Below are positions 1 through 7,493 of a stretch of DNA of 64,000 nucleotides, piece by piece (the stretch's first letter is position 1; every line of letters begins with the position of its first letter). Below the pieces are notes generated by a model. That model saw only the letters and a list, made by a program, of their open reading frames with translations. It was not told the DNA's origin and did not search any database. Source of the DNA: JAPOXR01 sp965221815 (GTDB taxonomy: Bacteria; Pseudomonadota; Alphaproteobacteria; Rhodobacterales; Rhodobacteraceae); assembly GCA_965221815.1 (NCBI GenBank), contig OZ244915.1, forward strand, positions 186,001 through 250,000, read 5' to 3'. A program made the position numbers and the translations under genes.

Positions 1-174
1 TCCGACCACCGCAAGATCAATCTCGACATCACGGCACTTGGCCGCAAACGCATTGGACAGGTGCGGGCAGAAGCACGACAGGAAGAAGTGCAGATTGCCG
101 GGAAGATCGGACAGGATCGTGCCGAACTCCTCAAAAGCATACTCGCTGAATTGGGCAGCGCTGAGCCGCAATAA
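1..174 (+). CDS. MarR-family regulator, C-terminal end (partial)
   Basis: The reading frame is open from the first base and stops at TAA 172-174, giving the last 57 residues of a protein. The segment starts S-D-H-R-K-I-N-L-D-I-T and continues with A-L-G-R-K-R-I, which fits the end of the winged helix in MarR-family regulators (D-x-R-x-x-x-L-T-x-x-G). A charged helix follows, as in MarR dimerisation regions. The DNA-recognition helix lies outside the window, so target and ligand cannot be judged. The gene is convergent with znuB, with 172 bp between them, and is probably not part of the zinc locus. Confidence 0.55.
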   Translation, partial: SDHRKINLDITALGRKRIGQVRAEARQEEVQIAGKIGQDRAELLKSILAELGSAEPQ

Positions 175-346
175 ACCCCTCTGTCAAATGTGATCAAACC
201 GCTTTCAACTTTCGCCGTGGATCTTCTGCGATGAAGACGGTTGCCCGCCTCGTGCCCCGCCACAGCCATAGGTTCTCGCCGTGACCGGAATGACAAGACC
301 ACCAGTTTGTGACCGGACTTTCGATCATACCCGCATCAGGGCTTTC

Positions 347-1144
347 TCACTCTCTGCGATGACTGATCCAGCCTGTCAGACTGATTCCGGCAAACAGGAT
401 GGCGGCGGTGCTGACAATGGACGGTCCGGCGGGGGTGTCAAAGAGATAGGATAAGCGCAAACCACCAACTGCGGCAACTGAACCAATCAGTGCGGCGATG
501 ACGGCCATGGATTCAGGTGTTCGCGCGAGGTAGCGCGCGGTGGCGGCGGGAATGATCAGCATCGCAGCAATCAGGAGAACACCGACGACCTGTATAGAGA
601 TGGCAACGGTGGTGGCCAGCGCCAATGTCACAATCAATTGTTCGCGACGTGGATGATGTCCACTGGCATATGCCAATTCCTCATTAAGCGTTGCTGCGAG
701 TAAAGGTGACCAGCGCCACGCCATCAACCCGACCACGAATGCTGCACCGCCCCAGATGACCAGCAGGTCGCTGTGCGAAACCGCGAGGATATCGCCGATG
801 AGATAGGCGATCAAATCAATGCGGATACCAGACAGGAATGAAACCGCGACAAGCCCAAAAGCAAGCGCGGAATGGGCCAGAACGCCGAGAAGCGTGTCCA
901 TGGCATAGCCACGCCCGCTCAACACGATGACCATCACGGCCATCAGCGATGTGAGAGCCAACACTCCTGGAAAGATCGATATCTGCAGTGCCAGTGACAC
1001 CGCAATACCCAGCATCGCTGCATGTGCGGTTGCATCCCCGAAATAGGCCATTCGCCGCCAAACGACGAAACAGCCCAAAGGTGCCGACGCGATGGCAACG
1101 CCAACGCCTGCCAATGCAGCACGAATCATGAAATCGTCGAGCAT
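347..1144 (-). CDS. znuB: Zinc ABC transporter permease ZnuB
   Basis: Inner-membrane permease of the high-affinity zinc importer. The 265-residue protein has the ABC-3 (ZnuB/TroC) layout: hydrophobic helices almost throughout, an early W-R-R-M-A-Y-F-G-D-A-T-A-H-A segment typical of the family, and a loop resembling the ATPase-coupling site (A-Y-A-S-G). The ATG at 1144 is preceded by GAGGAAT at good spacing. It overlaps the 3' end of znuC by 19 bp, so the two are translationally coupled. Order on the minus strand is zur-znuC-znuB, diverging from znuA. Regulation is expected through the Zur box at 2411-2425. Family and role are secure; metal specificity rests on the operon. Confidence 0.93.
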   Translation of the reverse strand: MLDDFMIRAALAGVGVAIASAPLGCFVVWRRMAYFGDATAHAAMLGIAVSLALQISIFPGVLALTSLMAVMVIVLSGRGYAMDTLLGVLAHSALAFGLVAVSFLSGIRIDLIAYLIGDILAVSHSDLLVIWGGAAFVVGLMAWRWSPLLAATLNEELAYASGHHPRREQLIVTLALATTVAISIQVVGVLLIAAMLIIPAATARYLARTPESMAVIAALIGSVAAVGGLRLSYLFDTPAGPSIVSTAAILFAGISLTGWISHRRE

Positions 1145-1869
1145 GATTCCTCATCTTGATGGTCGTGGAGGTGGTCATGGTTGTGTCGGTAGAGTGCTAA
1201 CGCGCCCTTGGTATTGCTGCCAAACAGGGCGCGATATTCGGGCGCGGAGGCGACGCGTGCGGGCGTTCCCTCACAACAGACATGCGTGTTGAGACAGACC
1301 ACCCGGTCTGATGCACTCATGACGACATGCAGTTCGTGACTGACCATCAATATAGCGCATCCAGTGTCCAGGCGAACCCTGTCGATCAGCTGGTAAAATG
1401 TCGCTGAGCCGGGCTGGTCGAGCCCCTGGGCGGCTTCATCCAGAAGAAGTATATCCGGTTGATTCGCGAGGGCCCGTGCCAGCAACACGCGCTGGAACTG
1501 CCCAGTGGAAAGCTGTGACAACTGCCGTGTCAACAGGTTTGGGACAGAGACCTTGCGGAGAGCTGAAACACAGTCACCGCGACTGACCCGATCTGTCAGC
1601 CGAATAAAACGCTCGACGGTCATGGGCAGCGTACGATCGATATGCAAACGTTGAGGCACATGGCCAATAACCAGCCCCGGCTTGCGTGTGATCGTCCCGG
1701 TATCGGGCCGTATCGCGCCGATGATTGCCCTGAGCAGGCTTGTTTTTCCGGATCCGTTCGGTCCAACGATGGTGACGATTTCACCGGGGCTGACACATAG
1801 ATTGACATTTTTCAGTGCAAGATGGTGACCGTATCGAACACTGATATTGTCGACAGCAATCAGTTTCAT
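1126..1869 (-). CDS. znuC: Zinc ABC transporter ATP-binding protein ZnuC
   Basis: Cytoplasmic ATPase that drives zinc import through ZnuB. The 247-residue protein shows Walker A G-P-N-G-S-G-K-T-S near residue 37, signature L-S-T-G-Q near 119, Walker B I-L-L-L-D-E-A and a switch His in M-V-S-H-E-L. The tail is rich in His and Asp (H-N-H-D-H-L-H-D-H), as in many ZnuC proteins, and could hold zinc. The start at 1869 overlaps the zur stop by 4 bp (ATGA arrangement). The family assignment is secure. Confidence 0.94.
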   Translation of the reverse strand: MKLIAVDNISVRYGHHLALKNVNLCVSPGEIVTIVGPNGSGKTSLLRAIIGAIRPDTGTITRKPGLVIGHVPQRLHIDRTLPMTVERFIRLTDRVSRGDCVSALRKVSVPNLLTRQLSQLSTGQFQRVLLARALANQPDILLLDEAAQGLDQPGSATFYQLIDRVRLDTGCAILMVSHELHVVMSASDRVVCLNTHVCCEGTPARVASAPEYRALFGSNTKGALALYRHNHDHLHDHQDEESCSTIS

Positions 1870-2384
1870 ATTCTCAGCTGTTCAACGCAGGTCATGCATA
1901 TTCCTTCGGCTTCCACGATCGAATGCTCAATCTGAAATCCCTTCGCCTCCGCAGCTGATCCGAGCACATGGTTGAGTGAGAATGAATGCGCTTCGGTCAC
2001 AGAGTCGCAGAGTCGGCAGATCATGAATGCCGGAGCATGTTTTTCACCAGGGCAAATACAGGCAACAAAGGCGTTCAAACGTTCAATCTTGTGGGCAAAA
2101 CCGTGTCGTGTCAGAAAACCAAGCGAGCGATAGGCCACAGGCGGCTGGGACCCAAACCCCATCTCACTCAATCGTTCAAGAATCTCATACGCCCCAATTG
2201 CCTTTTTTTCTTGCAGCAATAGCTCGAGGACCTTTCGGCGCACAGGTGTGAATCGCAGGCCCTTTCGTCGGCATCGCGATTCGGCGGTCGCCAATGCCTG
2301 CTGAATTGTATTGTCGCAACTCCACTTCGGGGAATCCGCCATGCCCCCAGATCTGTTGCTTGGATTTGATCGCTTGCTGGTCAT
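1866..2384 (-). CDS. zur: Zinc uptake regulator Zur (Fur family)
   Basis: Zinc-sensing repressor of the Fur superfamily. Residues about 35-100 form the winged helix (R-F-T-P-V-R-R-K-V-L-E-L-L, then P-P-V-A-Y-R-S-L). The second half carries paired cysteines, C-R-L-C and C-M-T-C, which usually hold structural zinc in Fur proteins. I chose the ATG at 2384, which has AAGAAG upstream. An in-frame GTG at 2408 would add eight residues but lies only 2 bp from the operator. It is the first gene of zur-znuC-znuB, so it is probably autoregulated by the palindrome at 2411-2425. Zur rather than Fur or Mur is inferred from the linked znu genes. Confidence 0.88.
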   Translation of the reverse strand: MTSKRSNPSNRSGGMADSPKWSCDNTIQQALATAESRCRRKGLRFTPVRRKVLELLLQEKKAIGAYEILERLSEMGFGSQPPVAYRSLGFLTRHGFAHKIERLNAFVACICPGEKHAPAFMICRLCDSVTEAHSFSLNHVLGSAAEAKGFQIEHSIVEAEGICMTCVEQLRI

Positions 2385-2410
2385 GACCGTTCTTCTTGTC
2401 AAGTGCACAA

Positions 2411-2425
2411 TGTTATACTATAACA
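2411..2425. promoter_or_regulatory. Zur operator between zur-znuCB and znuA
   Basis: TGTTATACTATAACA is a perfect 7-1-7 inverted repeat lying between the divergent zur and znuA starts. It fits the Zur box consensus TGTTATANTATAACA known from proteobacteria. One site between two divergent promoters would repress both arms of the zinc regulon when zinc is plentiful. Confidence 0.88.
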
Positions 2426-2456
2426 TAGACATGTTCACTCTCCAGAAGGAAACTTG

Positions 2457-3593
2457 ATGTCGCAAAGGTCTTTATCACTGTCTGTTGCCGCTGTTCTTGT
2501 CGGTGGCATTGCAACCGCAGATTCGCCCCAGGTCGCAGTTGACATCTCACCAGTGCATTCACTTGTTGCACAAGTGATGGAGGGTATCGGTACCCCTGAT
2601 CTGATTATCCAGCCTGGCGCATCACCGCATCACTATAACTTGCGGCCGTCCGAAGCCACGGCTTTGCAAAACGCCGATCTCGTCGTTTGGATGGGCGAAG
2701 ATCTGGCCCCCTGGTTAGCAGATGCAGTGGCAACACTTGCGGCAGAGGCGCAGGTTATCGAACTTCTCGAAGCCGACAACACCATCCTGCTCGAGTTTCG
2801 GGAAAGTGCTTTGTTTGAGGCGCATGATCATGATGCCCACGAAGATGGACATGACGAACATGGTCATGATGATCATGCGGGTCACGGCCACGATGACAAG
2901 CATAAAGACCATGGGGATGGACATAAAGATGCGCATGCGGCGACGGATGACGGGCATGATCACGACGCTCATAAGGGTCATGAACATGGAGAACACGAGA
3001 GCCACGGTCATGATGATCACAAGAGTCACGAACATGGTCATGATGATCATGCAGGTCACGGTTACGAAGATCATGCGCATGGTCAATACGACCCGCATGC
3101 CTGGCTCTCGCCGGACAATGCACGATTTTGGCTGAATCTGATCGCCGGGCAGTTGTCAGCGCTGGATCCTGAGAATGCTGGAACCTACTTCGCGAACGCT
3201 ACCGCGGCGCGTGCGGAACTGGATATGCTGGCGGATGAAATCAATCAGATCCTCGGACCGGCACGTGGCGGAAAATTCGTCGTGTTCCATGATGCTTATC
3301 AGTATTTCGAAGCCGCATTCAATTTCCCGGCCTCGGGTGCGATTTCGTTGGGTGATGCGTCTCAACCGAGTGCCGCGCGGGTCGCCGAGATTCAGAAACG
3401 GGTACGTGATGAGTCCATTCGCTGTGTTCTGTCTGAGCCACAATTCAATCCGCGACTCGTTGCGACGGTCCTTGAAGGGACACCGGCCAATACGGGAGTC
3501 ATTGATCCACTTGGAGCAGACCTTGAGCCCGGTCCAGACCTTTACGCGCAGTTGATACGCGATATTGCAACGGCACTTGTCGGGTGTTTGTGA
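2457..3593 (+). CDS. znuA: Zinc ABC transporter substrate-binding protein ZnuA
   Basis: Periplasmic zinc-binding protein (cluster A-I) that hands zinc to ZnuBC. The ATG at 2457 has AGAAGGA six bases upstream; an in-frame TTG at 2454 is less likely. Residues 1-21 form a signal peptide. Candidate zinc ligands are His34 in S-P-V-H-S, His58/59 in P-H-H-Y-N, His214 in D-P-H-A-W-L-S-P and the His of V-F-H-D-A-Y. Residues 123-208 are an unusually long acidic loop packed with histidine, where short ZnuA loops have only 20-30 residues. The loop DNA contains near-copies of a G-H-D-D-H-A-G-H-G unit. It diverges from zur across the Zur box. Confidence 0.95.
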   Translation: MSQRSLSLSVAAVLVGGIATADSPQVAVDISPVHSLVAQVMEGIGTPDLIIQPGASPHHYNLRPSEATALQNADLVVWMGEDLAPWLADAVATLAAEAQVIELLEADNTILLEFRESALFEAHDHDAHEDGHDEHGHDDHAGHGHDDKHKDHGDGHKDAHAATDDGHDHDAHKGHEHGEHESHGHDDHKSHEHGHDDHAGHGYEDHAHGQYDPHAWLSPDNARFWLNLIAGQLSALDPENAGTYFANATAARAELDMLADEINQILGPARGGKFVVFHDAYQYFEAAFNFPASGAISLGDASQPSAARVAEIQKRVRDESIRCVLSEPQFNPRLVATVLEGTPANTGVIDPLGADLEPGPDLYAQLIRDIATALVGCL

Positions 3594-3663
3594 CCTCAGG
3601 ACAGACGATCACAAAATAGTTGAACACGAATACTGTACGCCACCGCGCATGAGCGGGGGCGTG

Positions 3664-3681
3664 CGAGAGTACCGTAAAGTG
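3664..3681. repeat. Inverted repeat, left copy
   Basis: CGAGAGTACCGTAAAGTG occurs here and, in reverse complement, at 5457-5474. Flanking bases are similar too (a G-rich run follows on the same strand). The two copies enclose the small orphan genes and the integrase remnant. They may be ends of a lost or decayed mobile element. Confidence 0.6.
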
Positions 3682-3699
3682 CGGGGTCATTCAGCCCTG

Positions 3700-3726
3700 A
3701 TGACGGGTTTCCGTCCGACTCAGCCG
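3700..3726. repeat. 27-bp direct repeat, copy 1
   Basis: A 27-bp sequence beginning ATGACGGGTTTCCGTCC is repeated identically at 4836-4862 in the same orientation. The two copies bracket the three small orphan genes between 3848 and 4676. No function is evident; duplication or site-specific insertion would both leave such repeats. Confidence 0.75.
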
Positions 3727-3847
3727 CAGATTCCGAGTCCTCCAGCCGCTGCACAGCAAGAACGCTTTGCTGATCGCCGCCGGTTCCGATTCCCCCGCAG
3801 CCGGGGGCACGGTTGACCGCCCCCCGGCAACGGCTTATCTTGCGAAG

Positions 3848-4165
3848 ATGACCGATGACCCCCACATTCACGATCTGGCTCAACAGATCGCGCGGCTGGA
3901 AGGACAACTGGAAGCGCAGGAGGAACGCATGAAGACGATGACGGCGGAGAATGAGGGAGCCCTGGATCGTTTGCGGGCGGATCTGGCCAAACGGGATGTG
4001 GATATGGCCGCGGACCTGGCCAAACGGGATGTCGAGGCGGCCAAGCGCGACAAGGACAATCAGCGCTGGGTGGTGGGATTCGGCATTGCTCAGATGGTCC
4101 TCACCATCACCATTCTCGCCGCCGGCTTCGCGTTCCTCGGCATCCTGATCGGTTTGCCCAGCTGA
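3848..4165 (+). CDS. Small coiled-coil protein with C-terminal membrane helix
   Basis: A 105-residue orphan. Residues about 8-70 are charged and heptad-like, with a repeated A-K-R-D-V-(D/E) unit (D-L-A-K-R-D-V-D-M-A, then D-L-A-K-R-D-V-E-A-A). A single hydrophobic helix follows near residues 78-100. It shares Q-E-E-R-M-K-T-M-T-A-E-N with the ORF at 39656-39780 and a related form with 51540-51776, so it belongs to a small paralogous family. A strong AGGAGG with an ATG five bases later (3929) lies inside the frame, so a 78-residue short form is possible. The function is unknown; the layout suggests a membrane-tethered coiled coil. Confidence 0.6.
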   Translation: MTDDPHIHDLAQQIARLEGQLEAQEERMKTMTAENEGALDRLRADLAKRDVDMAADLAKRDVEAAKRDKDNQRWVVGFGIAQMVLTITILAAGFAFLGILIGLPS

Positions 4166-4226
4166 AGTTGGCCTCAACGGCCCGCAGCTGCAGATCTGGA
4201 CATCTGAAAGAACAGAACGTGGACAC

Positions 4227-4430
4227 GTGGCGGGGGTGATGAGTTCCGGGCGATCCTTGAGACTGGAGCCGCTGCCGGTTTCAGTGCGGATCAGGCGGCA
4301 ATCGGCGGCAGGTCAAGGCTGGATTGATTCGGAATTGATCAATGAATCCTGGCCGGAATCCGATCAAGACATTGCCGGCACTATGCATGAGATCGGTGAG
4401 AGGATCGCCGGCGCACAATCAGACGGATGA
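4227..4430 (+). CDS. Hypothetical short ORF (doubtful)
   Basis: A 67-codon open frame with no recognised domain. The second half reads like normal protein (I-D-S-E-L-I-N-E-S-W-P-E-S-D-Q-D-I) and may be the tail of a damaged gene. There is no convincing ribosome site. It lies between two better supported small genes inside the repeat-bounded patch. Confidence 0.2.
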   Translation: MAGVMSSGRSLRLEPLPVSVRIRRQSAAGQGWIDSELINESWPESDQDIAGTMHEIGERIAGAQSDG

Positions 4431-4478
4431 GAGGTCAGGACGCGATGAGACTGTTGACGCGGAAAAGCCCAGGTCTGA

Positions 4479-4676
4479 ATGATGCGGAAACCTTTTGTTG
4501 TGCAAAGGACGCGTGAGTCTGACAGTCATCCCCGCAATGAAGATTGCTTTGCCACCTTTGCAGAAGCGAATGCATATGCGCAAGAATTAGAGGAGGCCGG
4601 CCGGCGGGATTGGATCGTCGTCAAGGATATATCAAAAAACGATGTGGTTGCCGGACAGTATGGTGCAGCGCGGTGA
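4479..4676 (+). CDS. Small hypothetical protein, 65 residues
   Basis: A short soluble protein starting with tandem ATGs at 4479 and 4482. Residues 5-60 have a mixed beta-alpha look (F-V-V-Q-R-T, then A-E-A-N-A-Y-A-Q-E-L-E, then D-W-I-V-V-K-D). This resembles small DUF-type proteins that form one beta-alpha-beta unit. No catalytic residues or partners are apparent. It lies between the 27-bp direct repeats. Composition suggests a genuine gene, but I do not recognise the family. Confidence 0.45.
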   Translation: MMRKPFVVQRTRESDSHPRNEDCFATFAEANAYAQELEEAGRRDWIVVKDISKNDVVAGQYGAAR

Positions 4677-4835
4677 AAGTCATGAGGCCCATAACGCATG
4701 AAGGGGGTCAAAAGCGGCAAGATTTTAGTTTCGGAGAGCTGAGGTCTTCTTCGCGTTGGGACGTTCAGCTCTGTTAAGTGTTGCGGCCTGAAATCAGCCG
4801 ATGATTGCCGGCCGCACCGGGCGATCACCACCCTT

Positions 4836-4862
4836 ATGACGGGTTTCCGTCCGACTCAGCCG
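4836..4862. repeat. 27-bp direct repeat, copy 2
   Basis: Identical to 3700-3726 over 27 bp, with weaker similarity in the bases just before. The distance between copies is 1,136 bp. Confidence 0.75.
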
Positions 4863-4887
4863 TAAATCCCAACAAGCGTTCGCTGAG

Positions 4888-5118
4888 ATGCAAATGAAAA
4901 TGCAAGTGTTTGATTTTTCAACGATCATTGGGATGTTTTTCGATATAGAGGCGTGGTGCACCTGGTTAAGACTGGCACTCGAACCTTTAATATCACAAAT
5001 ATTTTTTGCTTTGTTCAGTTTCGCCAGTCTTAAAGCGCTTCTTCAAACGTTTCTTGAATGGCGGCGGACAACGAAACAATTAAGAAAGCACGTAGCAAAA
5101 TACATTGATATGGGTTGA
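4888..5118 (+). CDS. Small hypothetical membrane protein, 76 residues
   Basis: The open frame encodes a short N-terminal stretch, a hydrophobic segment near residues 26-52 (L-E-P-L-I-S-Q-I-F-F-A-L-F) and a basic amphipathic tail (E-W-R-R-T-T-K-Q-L-R-K-H). The local DNA is more AT-rich than the flanking core genes, which suggests foreign origin. It could be a small toxin-like or membrane-anchored peptide, but no family is recognisable and no ribosome site stands out. Confidence 0.35.
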   Translation: MQMKMQVFDFSTIIGMFFDIEAWCTWLRLALEPLISQIFFALFSFASLKALLQTFLEWRRTTKQLRKHVAKYIDMG

Positions 5119-5172
5119 CCGCTGATTTTTCTCAATTAGGTCATGGCATGATCTTGGATGGGAGGGTTCAGG

Positions 5173-5435
5173 TCAGGGCCCGGCTGGCATCCGGGTGGTC
5201 TGCCAACGGGCCTGCGTCATGGTGGCTTGTGCCGCCGCACCGGCCTGTATCATGCGGATCGCACACCCCACGCGCCCGCTATGACCGCTATAATGTCACT
5301 GGGACCGGCGACTTTCGTGATCGCCTTGATCCGGCGATTGAGTTGACTCGGTGAGAGATTGAACACCGGTTGATCCGCACACTCCTCCGCGGCACGCAAA
5401 CGGTTGATGTCCTGCATGACTTTTGGCACCCGCAC
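5173..5435 (-). pseudogene. Tyrosine recombinase (integrase) C-terminal remnant
   Basis: Two minus-strand frames together give the end of a tyrosine recombinase. The first frame (5435 to about 5300) reads V-F-N-L-S-P-S-Q-L-N-R-R-I-K. After a one-base shift it continues Y-S-G-H-S-G-R-V-G, with the H-x-x-R pair of the active site, then Q-A-R-W-Q-T-T-R-M-P before TGA at 5173-5175. In intact enzymes a catalytic Tyr usually follows at the M-P-x-x-Y position; here a stop replaces it. The N-terminal half is missing. It marks an old integrated element in the 3.6-5.6 kb patch. Confidence 0.65.
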
Positions 5436-5456
5436 AGATCAAATGCAACTGCCCCA

Positions 5457-5474
5457 CACTTTACGGTACTCTCG
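5457..5474. repeat. Inverted repeat, right copy
   Basis: CACTTTACGGTACTCTCG is the exact reverse complement of 3664-3681. It lies just downstream of the GH13 gene. Confidence 0.6.
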
Positions 5475-5567
5475 GGGCGTGCAAATGACCACCTGAGAGT
5501 CGATGAAACAAAGAAACCAGGGAATCCCGTGAGAAGGGCGAAGTGACCGGGATCATCAGATCCGTGA

Positions 5568-7343
5568 TTATTCGTTCCGGGTCTCTTCGCCTTCAACAAA
5601 CCATGCGGTTGAATACGCTGGAAGGGTTAGTGCGATTTGGCCGGAATTGACATGAGCTTCGATGCCTGAAATCAGATTCATCAACGACGCATCATCCTGA
5701 AATCCGAGATCCCGGCATTTTGCCTGCAGTGTTACCGATTGGGCCGAGACATTGATGATTGCCCAGACCCGGTCACCACCACCCGCACGGACAAGACTGA
5801 CGACACGATCGTCCAGTGACACGATCCGCTGCATTGAGTTGGGGCAGAATGCGGGTCGCTGCCGGCGCGCCGCCAACAGGTTGCGATGGCCTTCAAATAC
5901 CAGTGAGCGCAAGCTTTCCGGTTCAGCGAGCGCGCGCGTAATCGCGTGAAGATCCAGCTTTGCACGGTTGATGGAGCGATTGCGTCCTGTTCGCTTCAGC
6001 CCGTCATAGTCATTCTGTGTTCCCAGAAGACTGTGAATGTAGATTCCGGGCATTCCGACCACTGACAGCAGAATCGTCTCCGCAGCGAGGAACTTTGCGG
6101 CCCGTGTTTTGTCATCATCACCGGGCGCGGCCACGGCATCAAGATAGGAAATATTCAGCTCATAAGGTGCTGTCTCGCCACCCGGCAAATCCCTGGCAGA
6201 GACCTTGCCTCCATTTTCTTCGACACGCCGCGCCATCATTGCCACTTCTTCCCGGCTCAGAATATTCTCGACCGGGCGAACACCGATTCCATCATGAGAT
6301 GACAGGAAGTTGAAATAAGTGGTTTGGGGTGAAGTCGGCGGCAATGAATCGAGCCATTCTGACAATTGGCGCCCACGACCAGTCTGGAGAGAATGCAGTG
6401 TGAGGGGTGGCAGTGGAAACTGGTAGACCATATGGGCTTCGTTGGTCCCGTTGCCAAAATAGCTGATATTCTCCTGATGCGGGACATTGGTTTCGGTGAT
6501 CAGCATCACTCCCGGAGTTGCCGCATCAATAACCAACCGCATCACTTGAATGACGGCATGTGTCTCCGGAAGATGAATGCAGCCGGTTCCAAGCTCTTTC
6601 CACAGATATCCAATCGCATCGAGGCGAATGAAACGCGCACCTTTCGATGCATAAAAGAGCAGCAGGCCAAGAATATCGATCAGGACATCCGGATGGGAAT
6701 AATTGAGGTCGATTTGGTCTTCGCTGAACGTTGTCCAGACATGTTGTGCGCCCTGCTTTGTTTCAATCCTGGTTAACAGCGGTGAGGTGCGTGGGCGGAC
6801 AACGGCACCATAGTCAATCGTCGGGTCGCAGACATGGAAGTAATTCCTGTATTGGGGGTCACCCTCAATAAAGCGTTGAAACCACAGGCTTTGACTTGAC
6901 ACATGGTTGATGACCGCATCCAGCATGAGACCAAATTTTTTGGCGAGTCTTTCCACGTCAGTCCATCCGCCGAGTGATGGATCGATGGTCCGGTAATCGC
7001 TGACTGAGAATCCGTCGTCTGATGTCCATGTAAAACAGGGCAGAATATGAACATCGCTGATCAGGTCTGGTGCATATTGACTGAGAAACGAGTCCAGCAC
7101 TTCGAGGGGTGCGCGGCCGTTATCTTCGGTGATTGAGTTGCCATACGTGATGAGGACAACATCGGTTTCGTCGACCCATCCGCTGCGATTGGTGCGCGCC
7201 TCGCCTCTTGTCTTTTCAATCAAAGCCTCGATACGTGGCAGAATGTTGTCGGCAATCACGGAGCCGTAAATCGAGATGAGCAGCGAACGCAGCTGGATAT
7301 GTGTTTCTTGTGAAACTGTACCTTCGATATCTTGACGTGCCAT
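5568..7343 (-). CDS. GH13_18 phosphorylase, probable glucosylglycerate phosphorylase
   Basis: A 591-residue alpha-glucan-type phosphorylase of the sucrose-phosphorylase subfamily. The (beta/alpha)8 signatures are visible: nucleophile Asp in F-I-R-L-D-A-I-G-Y-L-W-K, acid/base Glu in L-I-T-E-T-N-V-P-H, and the stabilising Asp in L-S-S-H-D-G-I-G. I start at 7343, where GGGAG precedes ATG; a 40-residue upstream extension lacks family character. Known members split sucrose, sucrose-6-phosphate, glucosylglycerol or glucosylglycerate to glucose-1-phosphate. Glucosylglycerate is inferred from the divergent glycerate kinase and nearby enolase. Sucrose phosphorylase is the main alternative. It is cytoplasmic, with no signal peptide. 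Confidence 0.82.
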   Translation of the reverse strand: MARQDIEGTVSQETHIQLRSLLISIYGSVIADNILPRIEALIEKTRGEARTNRSGWVDETDVVLITYGNSITEDNGRAPLEVLDSFLSQYAPDLISDVHILPCFTWTSDDGFSVSDYRTIDPSLGGWTDVERLAKKFGLMLDAVINHVSSQSLWFQRFIEGDPQYRNYFHVCDPTIDYGAVVRPRTSPLLTRIETKQGAQHVWTTFSEDQIDLNYSHPDVLIDILGLLLFYASKGARFIRLDAIGYLWKELGTGCIHLPETHAVIQVMRLVIDAATPGVMLITETNVPHQENISYFGNGTNEAHMVYQFPLPPLTLHSLQTGRGRQLSEWLDSLPPTSPQTTYFNFLSSHDGIGVRPVENILSREEVAMMARRVEENGGKVSARDLPGGETAPYELNISYLDAVAAPGDDDKTRAAKFLAAETILLSVVGMPGIYIHSLLGTQNDYDGLKRTGRNRSINRAKLDLHAITRALAEPESLRSLVFEGHRNLLAARRQRPAFCPNSMQRIVSLDDRVVSLVRAGGGDRVWAIINVSAQSVTLQAKCRDLGFQDDASLMNLISGIEAHVNSGQIALTLPAYSTAWFVEGEETRNE

Positions 7344-7451
7344 TCCAATCTCCCGACGTTGCGCAAGGAATATAATGGAGTCTCCGCGCGCCGGAAAGAC
7401 AACCCGATGGCTCCTTCGCCGATCCCGAAGAACCGAAAGCCCCGACTCCAC

Positions 7452-7479
7452 TTCGCATCGCATTTACATTTGATATACT
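7452..7479 (+). promoter_or_regulatory. Possible promoter of the glycerate kinase gene
   Basis: TTCGCA, a 16-bp gap and TATACT lie just upstream of the ATG at 7494. This would give a very short leader. The -10 box is good and the -35 box weak. Confidence 0.3.
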
Positions 7480-7493
7480 GACCCGGACAGCCG

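Noticed and set aside
2715..3135. Several overlapping open frames on both strands over the ZnuA histidine loop
   Set aside because: They are shadows of the repetitive GAT/CAT codons of znuA and have no independent ribosome site.
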